Assembly: GCA_964563395.1 (NCBI GenBank)
Contig: CAZLWK010000009.1
Coordinates: forward strand, 1-64,000
DNA from: JBEVOS01 sp964563395
GTDB lineage: Bacteria > Pseudomonadota > Alphaproteobacteria > Caulobacterales > Aquidulcibacteraceae
Direction of reading: 5' to 3'
DNA length: 64,000 nucleotides
Shown here: positions 50,582-59,337 of the stretch, piece after piece
How the letters are laid out: the number at the start of each line of letters is the position of its first letter
How positions within the stretch are numbered: position 1 is the first letter of the stretch
Made by a program: the position numbers and the translations under genes
Notes under the pieces: generated by a model
The model's input: the letters and a program-made list of their open reading frames with translations, nothing else
What the model was told of the DNA's origin: nothing
The model's database searches: none

Positions 50582-51499
50582 ATGGGCTGTCAGGGGTCGC
50601 ATTTGCGTCGCCAGCATACAATCGCAGGTCCGGCTGTTTGCGCAGGCATCGGGGTGCATTCGGGCGCCCATGCGCGGCTCGTCCTGTCGCCCGCGCCGGT
50701 CGACACCGGCATCGTGTTCGTGCGCACGGACGTGGCCGGCGACAACCGCATCCGCGCCCATGCCGATCTCACGGGCGCCACCCAACTCGGCACCACGCTG
50801 CGCAACGCCGCCGGCGTGGAGATCGCCACGGTGGAGCATCTCCTGGCGGCCTGCGCCGGCCTGGAGATCGACAATCTGATCGTCGAGGTCGACGGGCCGG
50901 AATTGCCGATCCTCGATGGATCGTCCGCGCCGTTCGTGCAGGTGCTGCTGAACGCTGGTCTGAAGGCCCAGCACGTCGCCGCCCGCGCGATCCGTATCCT
51001 GGCTCCGATCGAAGTGCGCGCCGGCGCCAAGAGCGCCGCGCTCCTGCCGATCGAGGATGCGCATCTGGAGATGGATGTCACGATCCGCTTCGCCGATCCC
51101 GCCATCGGCGTGCAGCGCAAGCACGTGACGCTCTCGCGCGAGGCGTTTTTGACCGAGATCGCCGACGCCCGCACCTTCGGCTTCATGGCCGAGGTGGAGC
51201 AATTGCGCGCCAAGGGCCTAGGCCGCGGCGCCTCGCTGGCGAACGCGGTCGTGGTGCAGGATGGCCGCGTGGTCAATCCCGAGGGCCTGCGCTTCGAGGA
51301 CGAATTCGTCCGCCACAAGCTGCTCGACGCGGTGGGCGATCTGGCGCTCGTCGGGGCGCCCATCCTCGGCCGCTTCGTCGCCGACATGCCCGGCCACGCC
51401 CTCAACGCCGCCCTGGTGCGCGCGCTGCTCGACACGCCGCAGGCCTGGCGCTGGGAGGCGGAGGAAGAGCCGGCCCTCGCCGCCGTCGCCGTCGGCTGA
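50582..51499 (+). CDS. lpxC: UDP-3-O-acyl-N-acetylglucosamine deacetylase
   Basis: 305 residues, zinc-dependent, committed step of lipid A synthesis. Zinc ligands are the His in TVEHLLAA, and the His and Asp in VRHKLLDAVGD; the general-acid His is in MPGHALNA. DGSSAPFV is another family motif. ATG at 50582 gives a standard start. Located after ftsZ as in many alphaproteobacteria. The 129 bp to the divergent TPR gene should contain its promoter. Confidence 0.97.
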   Translation: MGCQGSHLRRQHTIAGPAVCAGIGVHSGAHARLVLSPAPVDTGIVFVRTDVAGDNRIRAHADLTGATQLGTTLRNAAGVEIATVEHLLAACAGLEIDNLIVEVDGPELPILDGSSAPFVQVLLNAGLKAQHVAARAIRILAPIEVRAGAKSAALLPIEDAHLEMDVTIRFADPAIGVQRKHVTLSREAFLTEIADARTFGFMAEVEQLRAKGLGRGASLANAVVVQDGRVVNPEGLRFEDEFVRHKLLDAVGDLALVGAPILGRFVADMPGHALNAALVRALLDTPQAWRWEAEEEPALAAVAVG

Positions 51500-51630
51500 G
51501 CGCTCCCAACTAGAGAATGCGCCGGACTGGCGCCCACGCTTTGCGGGGCGGGCGGGCTCATGTAGGAGAGGCGGCGAAATCGGCGCGGGATGCAGCGGCA
51601 TGACCGCCGCCGCCAGGGGAGAACCGCTTG

Positions 51631-52479
51631 ATGAGCTCAGCCACGAACGTCGTGAAGGTCGCCGGCGCCCTCTTGATGGCGGCGAGCCTTGCGGCCTGTT
51701 TTGGCGGACGCGGCCCGCGCGAGGCCGTGCAGTTCAACGAGGAGCCGGTCGCCCAGCTCTATAATCGCGGCGCGGACATGCTGGACGAACGGCGCTGGTC
51801 GGAGGCGGTGCTCGCGTTCCAGGAGGTTGAGCGCCAGCACCCTTATTCGTCCTGGGCCCGCCGCGCGATCCTGCTGACGGCTTACGCGCAATATCAGGCC
51901 AATCGCTACGATGACGCGATCGAAAGCTCGCAGCGTTTCATCGCGCTCCATCCGGGCAATGAAAGCGCGCCCTACGCCTATTATCTGGTGGCGATCTGCT
52001 ATTTCGAACAGATCCTCGATGTCGGCCGCGACCAGGGCACGACCGAGCGCGCCATGACCGCGCTGCAGGAGGTGGTGCGTCGCTATCCGCAAAGCGATTA
52101 TGCGCGCGATGCGCGCCTCAAGATCGACATGACCTATGACCAGCTGGCCGGCAAGGAGATGGAGATCGGGCGCTTCTATCTCACGCACAATCAGCCCCTG
52201 GCCGGCATCAACCGCTTCCGCAACGTGGTTGAGAACACCAATTATCAACGCACCACGCACACGCCCGAAGCGTTGCATCGCCTGGTGGAAGGCTATCTCA
52301 CTGTCGGCATGACCGAGGAAGCGCAGCGCGCCGCCGCCATTTTGGGGCACAATTTTCCTGGCAGCGAATGGTACGAGGCGAGCTTCAACCTTCTTGAAGG
52401 ACGCGGCGTCACGCCCGTGGAAGAAGGCGAGGCGCGCCGGCGCGGCTGGTTCTCCAACACGATCGGGCGCCTGTTCTAA
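51631..52479 (+). CDS. bamD: outer membrane assembly lipoprotein BamD
   Basis: 282 residues. Signal peptide with lipobox SLAAC, then TPR-like repeats (LYNRGADMLDERRWSEAVLAFQEVERQHPYSSWARRA; AYYLVAICYFEQILDVGRDQGTTERAM) characteristic of BamD/ComL. It is the essential lipoprotein of the BAM complex at the inner face of the outer membrane. Located between lpxC and ligA; recN, which often sits here, is absent. ATG 51631 follows GGGGAGA; TTG 51628 is adjacent. Confidence 0.96.
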   Translation: MSSATNVVKVAGALLMAASLAACFGGRGPREAVQFNEEPVAQLYNRGADMLDERRWSEAVLAFQEVERQHPYSSWARRAILLTAYAQYQANRYDDAIESSQRFIALHPGNESAPYAYYLVAICYFEQILDVGRDQGTTERAMTALQEVVRRYPQSDYARDARLKIDMTYDQLAGKEMEIGRFYLTHNQPLAGINRFRNVVENTNYQRTTHTPEALHRLVEGYLTVGMTEEAQRAAAILGHNFPGSEWYEASFNLLEGRGVTPVEEGEARRRGWFSNTIGRLF

Positions 52480-52498
52480 GCGCGCGCTTTAAGTTTCC

Positions 52499-54856
52499 AT
52501 GAGCGAAAAGCCGGTCGATCAGCTCAGCGAGAAAGAAGCCAAGGCTGAGCTCAAGCATCTGGCCGCGGAAATCGCCGCGCACGATCGCCGCTATCATGGC
52601 GAAGACGCGCCGATCATCACCGATGCGGCTTATGACGCGCTCAAGCGCCGCAACGATGCGATCGAGGCGCGTTTTCCTACGCTGGTGCGGGCCGATTCCC
52701 CCACACTGCGCGTCGGCGCTCCAGCGGCGGAGAAATTCGCCAAGGTGCGCCATGCCGCGCCGATGCTCTCGCTCGATAATGCGTTCGATGAAGACGATGC
52801 GCGCGCCTTCGTCGAACGGGTGAAGCGCTTCCTCAATCTCTCCGCCGCGCCCGTCTTCACGGCCGAGCCGAAGATCGATGGCCTTTCGGCGTCGCTGCGT
52901 TACGAGCATGGCGTGTTCGTGCAGGGCGCGACGCGCGGGGACGGGCGCGAAGGCGAGGACGTGACCGCCAATCTTCGCACCATCGGCGACATTCCGGAAA
53001 AGCTGCGCGGCGCGCCCGCCGTGCTGGAGGTGCGCGGCGAAGTCTATATGCAGCGCTCGGATTTCGCCGCGCTCAATGAGCGCGCGGCCAAGACGGGCGG
53101 GCAGCTTTTCGTCAATGCGCGCAATACGGCGGCGGGGGCTTTGCGCCAGCTCGATGCGCGCATCACCGCCGAGCGGCCCTTGCGCTTCTTCGCGCATGGC
53201 TGGGGCGAGGTAAGCGCGCCGATCGCGCAAACGCAATTCGATGCGATGGCGCGGCTGCGCGATTGGGGCTTTCCGGTCAACGACATGCTCGCGCGGGCAA
53301 CGGAGGCCGATGCGCTGCTCGCAATCTATCGGCGCATCCTCAAGGCGCGGCCGAGCCTCGATTTCGAGATCGACGGCGTCGTCTACAAGGTGGACGATCT
53401 GAATCTGCAGCAGCGTTTGGGCTTCCTGTCGCGCAGCCCGCGCTGGGCCATCGCGCACAAATTTCCCGCCGAACAGGCCGAGACGATCCTGGAGGCCATC
53501 GATATTCAAGTCGGGCGCACTGGCGCGCTGACGCCCGTGGCGCGCCTTAAGCCGATCTTCGTCGGCGGCGCCACGGTGACAAACGCCACGCTCCATAATC
53601 CCGATTACATCGCCGGCATCGGCGCGGACGGCGCGCCCATTCGCGGCGGCAAGGATTTGCGCGTGGGCGACACCGTGATCATCCAGCGCGCCGGCGATGT
53701 CATTCCGCAAATCGTCGATGTGGTGCTGGAAAAGCGCGCGCGCGGGGCGCGGCGCTATGTGTTTCCCGAGGCCTGTCCGTGTCCGCTCAAAACGCCGGTT
53801 TCCGCGGAAGAAAGCTCCGTGCGGCGCTGCACCGGCGAATTCGCATGTCCGTTTCAGCGCATCGAGCACTTGAAGCATTTCGTCTCACGCCGCGCGATGG
53901 ACATCGAAGGGCTCGGTGAAAAGCAGATCGCGGAATTTTTCGAGGCGGGATTCTTGAAGGAGCCCGGCGATATCTTCCGGCTCGCGCGCCATCGCGACGC
54001 CATCCTCGCGCGCGAAGGCTATGGCGAAAGAAGCGTCGCCAATCTGCTTGCTTCAATCGAGGCGCGGCGCACGCCCAGCCTCGGCCGCTTCCTCTTCGCG
54101 CTCGGCGTTCGCGATGTGGGCGAAACGACGGCGGGCGTTCTGGCGCGCCATTTCGGATCGTGGGCGGCGTTCGAGGACGCAGCGCGGAAGGCCGCGCGCG
54201 ATCGGGCCGGGCCGGATTATCGCGCCTTGCGTGCGATTGAAGGCGTGAGCGAAGCCAATGTGCGCGTGCTCTTAGAGCATGCCGCGCGCTTTGAAGCCCA
54301 GGGCCTTTTCGACGATGTGGTCGCGGCCGGACAAGCCTTGAAGTTGCCCCGCATTCCCGCGCGCGTCTGGGAAATTCTGGCGCAACGCTTCGGCGATTGG
54401 GCGGCGATCTGCGCGCTGGTGCGCAAGGCCGAGGCGCAGCAGCCGCGCGATGGCGTCGCCGCACTCGCCGCGATCGACGGCGTGGGGCCGGTCGCCGCTG
54501 AACGCATCGCGGATTTCTTCGCCGAAGAGCATAATCTGCAAATTCTTGAGCGCCTCTTGTTCGACGCGCGCAAAAATCCCGAAGGCGTCACGCCGCAGGA
54601 CGAGGCGCGCGCGGCGAAGACGAGCCCCGTCGCGGGCCTCGTTGTCGTGTTCACCGGCGCGCTGGAGAAGATGACGCGTGACGAAGCCAAGGCGCGCGCG
54701 ACCGCACTTGGCGCGAAAGTCTCCGGCAGCGTCTCGAAGAAAACCGATCTCGTGATCGCCGGCCCCGGCGCGGGCTCGAAGCTGCAGGACGCGGAAAAGC
54801 TTGGCGTGAAAGTGATCGACGAGGATGCCTGGATCGCGCTGATCGAGGGCCACTGA
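52499..54856 (+). CDS. ligA: NAD-dependent DNA ligase
   Basis: 785 residues. The adenylation lysine is Lys125 in AEPKIDGLSASLRYE. The OB fold is followed by a zinc finger (CPCP...RRCTG...CPFQ), helix-hairpin-helix units (MDIEGLGEKQIAEF; LGVRDVGETTAGVLARHFG; IDGVGPVAAERIADFF) and a C-terminal BRCT domain (FTGALEKMTRDEAKARATALGAKV). It is longer than the 671-residue E. coli enzyme, mainly in loops. It seals nicks in DNA replication and repair. Confidence 0.98.
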   Translation: MSEKPVDQLSEKEAKAELKHLAAEIAAHDRRYHGEDAPIITDAAYDALKRRNDAIEARFPTLVRADSPTLRVGAPAAEKFAKVRHAAPMLSLDNAFDEDDARAFVERVKRFLNLSAAPVFTAEPKIDGLSASLRYEHGVFVQGATRGDGREGEDVTANLRTIGDIPEKLRGAPAVLEVRGEVYMQRSDFAALNERAAKTGGQLFVNARNTAAGALRQLDARITAERPLRFFAHGWGEVSAPIAQTQFDAMARLRDWGFPVNDMLARATEADALLAIYRRILKARPSLDFEIDGVVYKVDDLNLQQRLGFLSRSPRWAIAHKFPAEQAETILEAIDIQVGRTGALTPVARLKPIFVGGATVTNATLHNPDYIAGIGADGAPIRGGKDLRVGDTVIIQRAGDVIPQIVDVVLEKRARGARRYVFPEACPCPLKTPVSAEESSVRRCTGEFACPFQRIEHLKHFVSRRAMDIEGLGEKQIAEFFEAGFLKEPGDIFRLARHRDAILAREGYGERSVANLLASIEARRTPSLGRFLFALGVRDVGETTAGVLARHFGSWAAFEDAARKAARDRAGPDYRALRAIEGVSEANVRVLLEHAARFEAQGLFDDVVAAGQALKLPRIPARVWEILAQRFGDWAAICALVRKAEAQQPRDGVAALAAIDGVGPVAAERIADFFAEEHNLQILERLLFDARKNPEGVTPQDEARAAKTSPVAGLVVVFTGALEKMTRDEAKARATALGAKVSGSVSKKTDLVIAGPGAGSKLQDAEKLGVKVIDEDAWIALIEGH

Positions 54857-54857
54857 G

Positions 54858-55493
54858 ATGACGGTGAGCGACGGGGCGCGGTTCTGGGACAAGGCCGCGC
54901 GCAAATACGCCGCCGATCCCATCGCCGACATGGTGGGCTATGAGCGCACGCTCAATGCGGTGCGTGCGCTTTTGAAGCCAAGCGACGCTGTGCTGGAGGT
55001 CGGCTGCGGCACGGGGACCACCGCGCTGAAACTCGCGGGCGCGGCCGCGCGCTATCTCGGCACGGATGTGTCCTCAGAGATGATCGCCATCGCGCGCGAG
55101 AAGGCGGCCAGCGAAGGCGCCGCCGGCGTCTCGTTCGAGGTCGGGACGCCCAATGCGCCGCCTTGGCCCGATGCGAGCGCGGACGTGGCGCTGGCGTTCA
55201 ATCTTCTCCATCTCGTGCCCGATCGCGCGGCGGCGCTCGCGGGCATCCATCGCGTTCTAAAGCCAGGCGGGCTTTTCATTTCCAAGACGCCGTGCCTCGC
55301 GGAAATGAATCCGCTGTTGCGCCTGGCCGTGCCCCTGATGCGTGGGCTCGGCCGCGCGCCGTTCGTGGCGTTCTTCGATGCGGCGGCGCTGGAGAGCGAC
55401 ATCGCGGCGGCCGGTTTCGATATCCTCGCCCGCGAGCGCCATGGCGCGCGCGGCAAGGATTCGCGGATATTTCTCGTCGCGCGCAAGGCCTGA
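54858..55493 (+). CDS. class I SAM-dependent methyltransferase
   Basis: 211 residues. SAM motif I is VLEVGCGTGTTALKLA and motif post I YLGTDVSSEMIAIAREKA; LVPDRAAALAGIHRVLKPGGLFISKTPCL is motif III. This is the UbiE/MenG-like Methyltransf_11 pattern, with small-molecule substrates typical. It starts one base after the ligA stop, so it is probably co-transcribed. Substrate unknown. Confidence 0.88.
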   Translation: MTVSDGARFWDKAARKYAADPIADMVGYERTLNAVRALLKPSDAVLEVGCGTGTTALKLAGAAARYLGTDVSSEMIAIAREKAASEGAAGVSFEVGTPNAPPWPDASADVALAFNLLHLVPDRAAALAGIHRVLKPGGLFISKTPCLAEMNPLLRLAVPLMRGLGRAPFVAFFDAAALESDIAAAGFDILARERHGARGKDSRIFLVARKA

Positions 55494-55535
55494 CGACAGA
55501 TAGCGCTCGCGGTCGCACTGGAGTATCATTGGTCT

Positions 55536-55787
55536 ATGACGCCCTTAGTTTTGATCCTGCCGGAGGCGGACCGCGCACGCTTGGCGGATATCGCGGCTCG
55601 CGCTGGCGTGACGCCGGAGGAGGCGGCCGCCGCCGCCGTGAAGGCGCGAATCGCGGCGGACAACGCGGCACGCGCCGAGATTGAGGCGGGTGTTGCCGAA
55701 CTCGATGACGGCTTGGGCCTGACGCTTGAAGATTATGAGCAGGAAATGGATGCTTTCATGAGCGTGTTGCAAGCGCGGCGTGACTAA
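55536..55787 (+). CDS. antitoxin of a ParE-type pair
   Basis: 83 residues. The N-terminal LVLILPEADRARLADIAARAGVTPEEAAAAAVKARI resembles a ribbon-helix-helix/helix DNA-binding unit, and the C-terminal ELDDGLGLTLEDYEQEMDAFM is an acidic tail of the kind that wraps ParE toxins. It overlaps the following toxin by 8 bp. Assignment rests on pairing and pattern, not on a single diagnostic motif. Confidence 0.78.
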   Translation: MTPLVLILPEADRARLADIAARAGVTPEEAAAAAVKARIAADNAARAEIEAGVAELDDGLGLTLEDYEQEMDAFMSVLQARRD

Positions 55788-56079
55788 AAAGGCCCTCGCC
55801 ATCGTTCTTGCGCCGCGCTTCGTCGCGGAACTGAAGCAGCAGATCGAACATATAGCAAAGCGCAACAAGCCAGCGGCCGCGACTGTGGAAGCACGCATTC
55901 GTATCGCAATTCGCCGATTGGGACGCTTTCCGGAATTGGGTCGTCGCGGACGGATCGAGGGCACGCGCGAACTCACCGTGCCGCGCACGCCCTACATTGT
56001 CGCTTACCGTGTCCGCGGCGACGTGGTCGAAATCGCCGCACTGCTGCACGCCGCGCAAGCTTGGCCCACGACGATATAG
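55780..56079 (+). CDS. RelE/ParE-family toxin
   Basis: 99 residues from a GTG. Family pattern: RFVAELKQQIEHIAKRNKPAAATVEARIRIAIRRLGRFPELGRRGRIEGTRELTVPRTPYIVAYRVRGDVVEIAALLHAAQAWP, i.e. helix, helix, then the beta sheet with GTREL, TPYIV and the LLHAAQ end. Classic two-gene toxin-antitoxin layout with the upstream antitoxin. The frame is intact, unlike the related gene at 61228. Confidence 0.87.
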   Translation: MTKKALAIVLAPRFVAELKQQIEHIAKRNKPAAATVEARIRIAIRRLGRFPELGRRGRIEGTRELTVPRTPYIVAYRVRGDVVEIAALLHAAQAWPTTI

Positions 56080-56085
56080 GCTGCG

Positions 56086-57909
56086 CTAAATTCGCGCCGT
56101 CGCGGCCTCCAGCCAAAGCGCGGCCGCGCCGTCGAGCTGCGCGCCGATCTCTTCGCGCACGCGCGCATGATAGGCGTTGAGCCAGGCGCGTTCCTCCCTG
56201 GTCAGCATATCCTTCACGATCAGCGTGCGGTCGATCGGCGACAGCGTCAGCGTTTCAAAGCCGAGCATCGGCTTTTCTCCGCCGGCGATCGCTTCGGGCG
56301 CGCTCACCACTTGCAGATTTTCGATGCGGATGCCGTAGGCGCCGACCTTGTAATAGCCGGGCTCGTTGGAGACGATCATGCCCGGCTCGAGCGCCACGCC
56401 CGTGGCCCGCTTGGTGATGCCTTGCGGGCCTTCGTGCACGCCAAGATAGGAGCCGACGCCATGGCCCGTGCCGTGCTCGAAATCGAGGCCGGCCTCCCAG
56501 AGCGCCATGCGCGCGAGCGCGTCGAGCTGATGGCCCGTCGTGCCTTCGGGAAAGCGCACGCGCGCCAGCGCGATATGGCCCTTGAGCACGCGCGTGAAGC
56601 GATCGCGCATTTCACGCGAGGGCCGCCCGATCGCCATGGTGCGCGTAACGTCCGTTGTGCCGTCGAGATATTGCGCGCCCGAATCCATTAGGAAGAGCGT
56701 GCCCCGCGCGAGGCGGCGATTGGTTTTGCGCGTGACGCGATAATGCATGATCGCGCCGTTCGGGCCCGCGCCGGAAATGGAATCGAAGGAGAGGTCGCGC
56801 AATTGGCCGCTCTCGGCGCGAAAGCCCTCCAAGACGCGGCAGGCGGTGATTTCGTCGGTCTTGCCGCTTTGCGCCTCGGTGGCGATCCAGTGCAGGAATT
56901 TCGCCAGGGCCGCGCCGTCGCGGCGATGGGCCTTGCGCGCGCCTTCGATCTCGACGGCGTTCTTCGTCGCGCGCGGCAGCACCACGGGATCGCGCGCGCG
57001 CTTGATCTCGGCGCCCGCCGCCGCGAGCGTTTCGAAATACCAGGCCGACGCGTTGGCCGGATCGAGCTGCACGCGCACGCCCTTGAGCGCGGCCATGGCC
57101 TTGGGAAGATCCTCCGGCGCGCGGATGCTCACCTCATTGCCAAGCCAGGCGCGCACCTCGTCGCTCACTTTCACTGGATCGAGAAACAGATCGGCGCGGC
57201 TGTCGGCGTAGAGGATCGCCTCGCCCAGCGGCAGCGGCGTACGCGCCACATCGCCGCCGCGAATATTGAACAGCCAGGCGAGCGAGGCAGGCGAGGTGAG
57301 GATTACGGCGTCCGCGCCGGCGGCGGCGACAGCTTGGCCGATGCGCGCGCGCTTGGAGGCCGCGCTTTCGCCGGCATAGATTTCCGGATGCGGCGCGATG
57401 CGCGCGCGCGGCGTGGGCGGGCGGTCGCGCCAGGCAAGGTCGATCGGATTGGGCGCGACGGGCGCGAGGTCCGCGCCGGCGGCGGCGGCGGCGGCGCGAT
57501 ATTTGTCCAGCGCGTCCGGGCTCAATACGCGCGGATCGAAGCCGACCTTGCCGCCCTTCGGCGCGTGATCGCGCAGATAGGCGACCGCGCCATCGTCCAG
57601 GAGGCTCAGATAATCGAACAGCTTGCCATCGACCTGCGCGCGCACCTGCTGCGTGTAGCGCCCGTCCACGAAGATGGCGGCCTTGTCCTTGAACACGATC
57701 GCCGCGCCCGCCGAGCCGGTGAAGCCGGACACCCAGGCCAGCCGATCGAAGGCCGGCGGCACATATTCGTTTTGCCACTCATCCTCGTGCGGGACGATGA
57801 AGCCGTCGAGGTTCAAGTCGGCCAGCGCCTTGCGCAGGTGCGGCAGGTTCTTGCGGCCCATGTCCGGGCCGCCGCTGACCTCGAAATTCTGGATCATGGT
57901 TTGGCTCAT
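56086..57909 (-). CDS. pepP: Xaa-Pro aminopeptidase (aminopeptidase P)
   Basis: 607 residues in three parts: two creatinase-like N-terminal domains and a C-terminal M24 pita-bread domain. Metal ligands are visible as the Asp pair in LFLMDSGAQYLDGTTDVTRT, the His in HGTGHGVGSYLGVHEGP, and Glu in SNEPGYY and GIRIENL. It removes the N-terminal residue next to proline; cytoplasmic. The start is ATG 57909; an upstream extension is not supported, and ATG 57897 is possible. Lies 10 bp after prmA. Confidence 0.95.
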   Translation of the reverse strand: MSQTMIQNFEVSGGPDMGRKNLPHLRKALADLNLDGFIVPHEDEWQNEYVPPAFDRLAWVSGFTGSAGAAIVFKDKAAIFVDGRYTQQVRAQVDGKLFDYLSLLDDGAVAYLRDHAPKGGKVGFDPRVLSPDALDKYRAAAAAAGADLAPVAPNPIDLAWRDRPPTPRARIAPHPEIYAGESAASKRARIGQAVAAAGADAVILTSPASLAWLFNIRGGDVARTPLPLGEAILYADSRADLFLDPVKVSDEVRAWLGNEVSIRAPEDLPKAMAALKGVRVQLDPANASAWYFETLAAAGAEIKRARDPVVLPRATKNAVEIEGARKAHRRDGAALAKFLHWIATEAQSGKTDEITACRVLEGFRAESGQLRDLSFDSISGAGPNGAIMHYRVTRKTNRRLARGTLFLMDSGAQYLDGTTDVTRTMAIGRPSREMRDRFTRVLKGHIALARVRFPEGTTGHQLDALARMALWEAGLDFEHGTGHGVGSYLGVHEGPQGITKRATGVALEPGMIVSNEPGYYKVGAYGIRIENLQVVSAPEAIAGGEKPMLGFETLTLSPIDRTLIVKDMLTREERAWLNAYHARVREEIGAQLDGAAALWLEAATARI

Positions 57910-57919
57910 GCGGTCGAAT

Positions 57920-58777
57920 TTAGTGGAGCGGGCGGCGCAAGGCGAGCGTGGCCCAGCTTTCGCGCCGCAGCCGCCCGACAAGGCGCATGCCGCGATTGAC
58001 GTAGGCGGCGCGCACCAACGGCTCCTGCGTGGTTAAGAGGCCGGAGAGGATGAGATCGCCGCCGGGCGCCACCGCGCCGATCAGGCGCGGCGCGAGCCGA
58101 ATGAGCGGGCGCATCAGGATGTTGGCGAACACCAGATCGAACGGGCGCTCCCGCGCGATCAAGCGCGCCCCATCGCCCGCGCGCACGCGCACGCGATTGG
58201 ACACGGCGTTGGCGCGCACGTTGAGCGCCGCGATCTCGGCCGCGCGCGGATCGATCTCGATCGCCAGCGCGTCCGCGCCGAGCTTGGCCGCCGCGATCGC
58301 GAGGACGCCCGATCCCGCCCCGACGTCCAGCGCGCGGCGGATGCGCCGGCGGCGCGCGGCCCGCTCCAGCATCAAGAGACAGCCCTTGGTGGTGCCGTGA
58401 TGGCCGGTGCCGAAGGCCTCGCTGGCTTCGATCCAGATGCGCCGGCGCCCGTCATGGATCTGGCCGAGCACGTGTGCGCCGGCGACGACGAAGCGGCCCG
58501 CCTCCACCGGGGGCAGGCCCTCCAGCGAGCGCGCGATCCAGTCCGTGTCCTCGTCCAGCGGCTCGCTCACCACGTGGAGGTCGGGCGCTGCGGCGCCGAC
58601 GATGGCGATGGCGCTGGCGGCGTCCTGATCGGTCGGCGCGTAGATTTCCAGGCGAAAGCGGCCCGGCTCGGCCTCATACCAGGAGACCGCGTCCGCCGGG
58701 GACGGGTCGTGCCGGTCGAATTCGTCGGCGGCGGCCTTGATCTGCGGCAGCGCGCCGATGGCGGTCAAAAGATGCAT
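57920..58777 (-). CDS. prmA: ribosomal protein L11 methyltransferase PrmA
   Basis: 285 residues. The N-terminal substrate-recognition half is followed by the methyltransferase domain with SEAFGTGHHGTTKGCL (PrmA signature), ALDVGAGSGVLAIAAAKLGA (SAM site) and ANILMRPLIRLAPRL. It trimethylates several amino groups of ribosomal protein L11. It shares an operon with pepP downstream. Confidence 0.93.
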   Translation of the reverse strand: MHLLTAIGALPQIKAAADEFDRHDPSPADAVSWYEAEPGRFRLEIYAPTDQDAASAIAIVGAAAPDLHVVSEPLDEDTDWIARSLEGLPPVEAGRFVVAGAHVLGQIHDGRRRIWIEASEAFGTGHHGTTKGCLLMLERAARRRRIRRALDVGAGSGVLAIAAAKLGADALAIEIDPRAAEIAALNVRANAVSNRVRVRAGDGARLIARERPFDLVFANILMRPLIRLAPRLIGAVAPGGDLILSGLLTTQEPLVRAAYVNRGMRLVGRLRRESWATLALRRPLH

Positions 58778-58894
58778 GGGCTCCTATGACCGCGCCGCCC
58801 GCTCCGGCGCAAGCCGCGCCCGGCCGCCCATGTTCAGCACAGGTTCAGGCGGAGATTGCTTTTTGGCGTGAGACCAACGATTGGCGGATAGACC

Positions 58895-59317
58895 ATGACC
58901 AAACTCAAGCTCCTCGCGGCGGCGGCGATCGCCTCCTTCATGGGCGCCGGGACTGCTTCGGCGGCGGTGGACGCCCAGGCCGATCTTGGCCGGGTGATCG
59001 TTCACCCGCAGCGCGCGGAGGCGGCCGAGGTCCCGCTCCAGCGCTTCGCCGGCAATTCGAGCTCCAATTCGAATTCCAATTCCAGCTCCAACTCCAATTC
59101 ATCGAGCAATTGGAGCTCAAACCGCTCGTCGAACTCGTCGAGCAATTGGAGTTCGAACCGGTCCTCCAATTCGTCGTCCAATTCGTCCTCAAACTCGTCC
59201 TCGAACTCGTCGAGCAATTCGAGCGACGACGATTATTATCGCTGGCGGCGCGACGGCCGCTGGGACGATCATCGCGGGCGCGGCCGTGGCCGCGGCGGGG
59301 ATGATGAAGACGATTGA
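58895..59317 (+). CDS. secreted Asn/Ser-repeat protein
   Basis: 140 residues: signal peptide (1-23, ending TASA), a short region (VDAQADLGRVIVHPQRAEAAEVPLQRFAG, quoted to show length only in parts), a tract at residues 54-110 made almost only of Ser and Asn (SSN/NSS units with Trp at 73 and 85 and Arg at 77 and 89, spaced 12 residues apart), and a C-terminal tail (111-140) of Asp, Arg and Gly with Tyr-Tyr and Trp. The coding frame is fixed by the signal peptide after a GGCGGAT motif. DNA of the tract is repetitive (59054-59224). Function unknown; not matched to a family I know. Confidence 0.75.
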   Translation: MTKLKLLAAAAIASFMGAGTASAAVDAQADLGRVIVHPQRAEAAEVPLQRFAGNSSSNSNSNSSSNSNSSSNWSSNRSSNSSSNWSSNRSSNSSSNSSSNSSSNSSSNSSDDDYYRWRRDGRWDDHRGRGRGRGGDDEDD

Positions 59318-59337
59318 TCGGGACTGAGCGGGGCGCG

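Noticed and set aside
58786..59304. Gln/Leu/Glu-repeat frame overlapping the Asn/Ser protein
   Set aside because: The repetitive DNA is open in several frames; only the 58895 frame has a ribosome binding site plus signal peptide.
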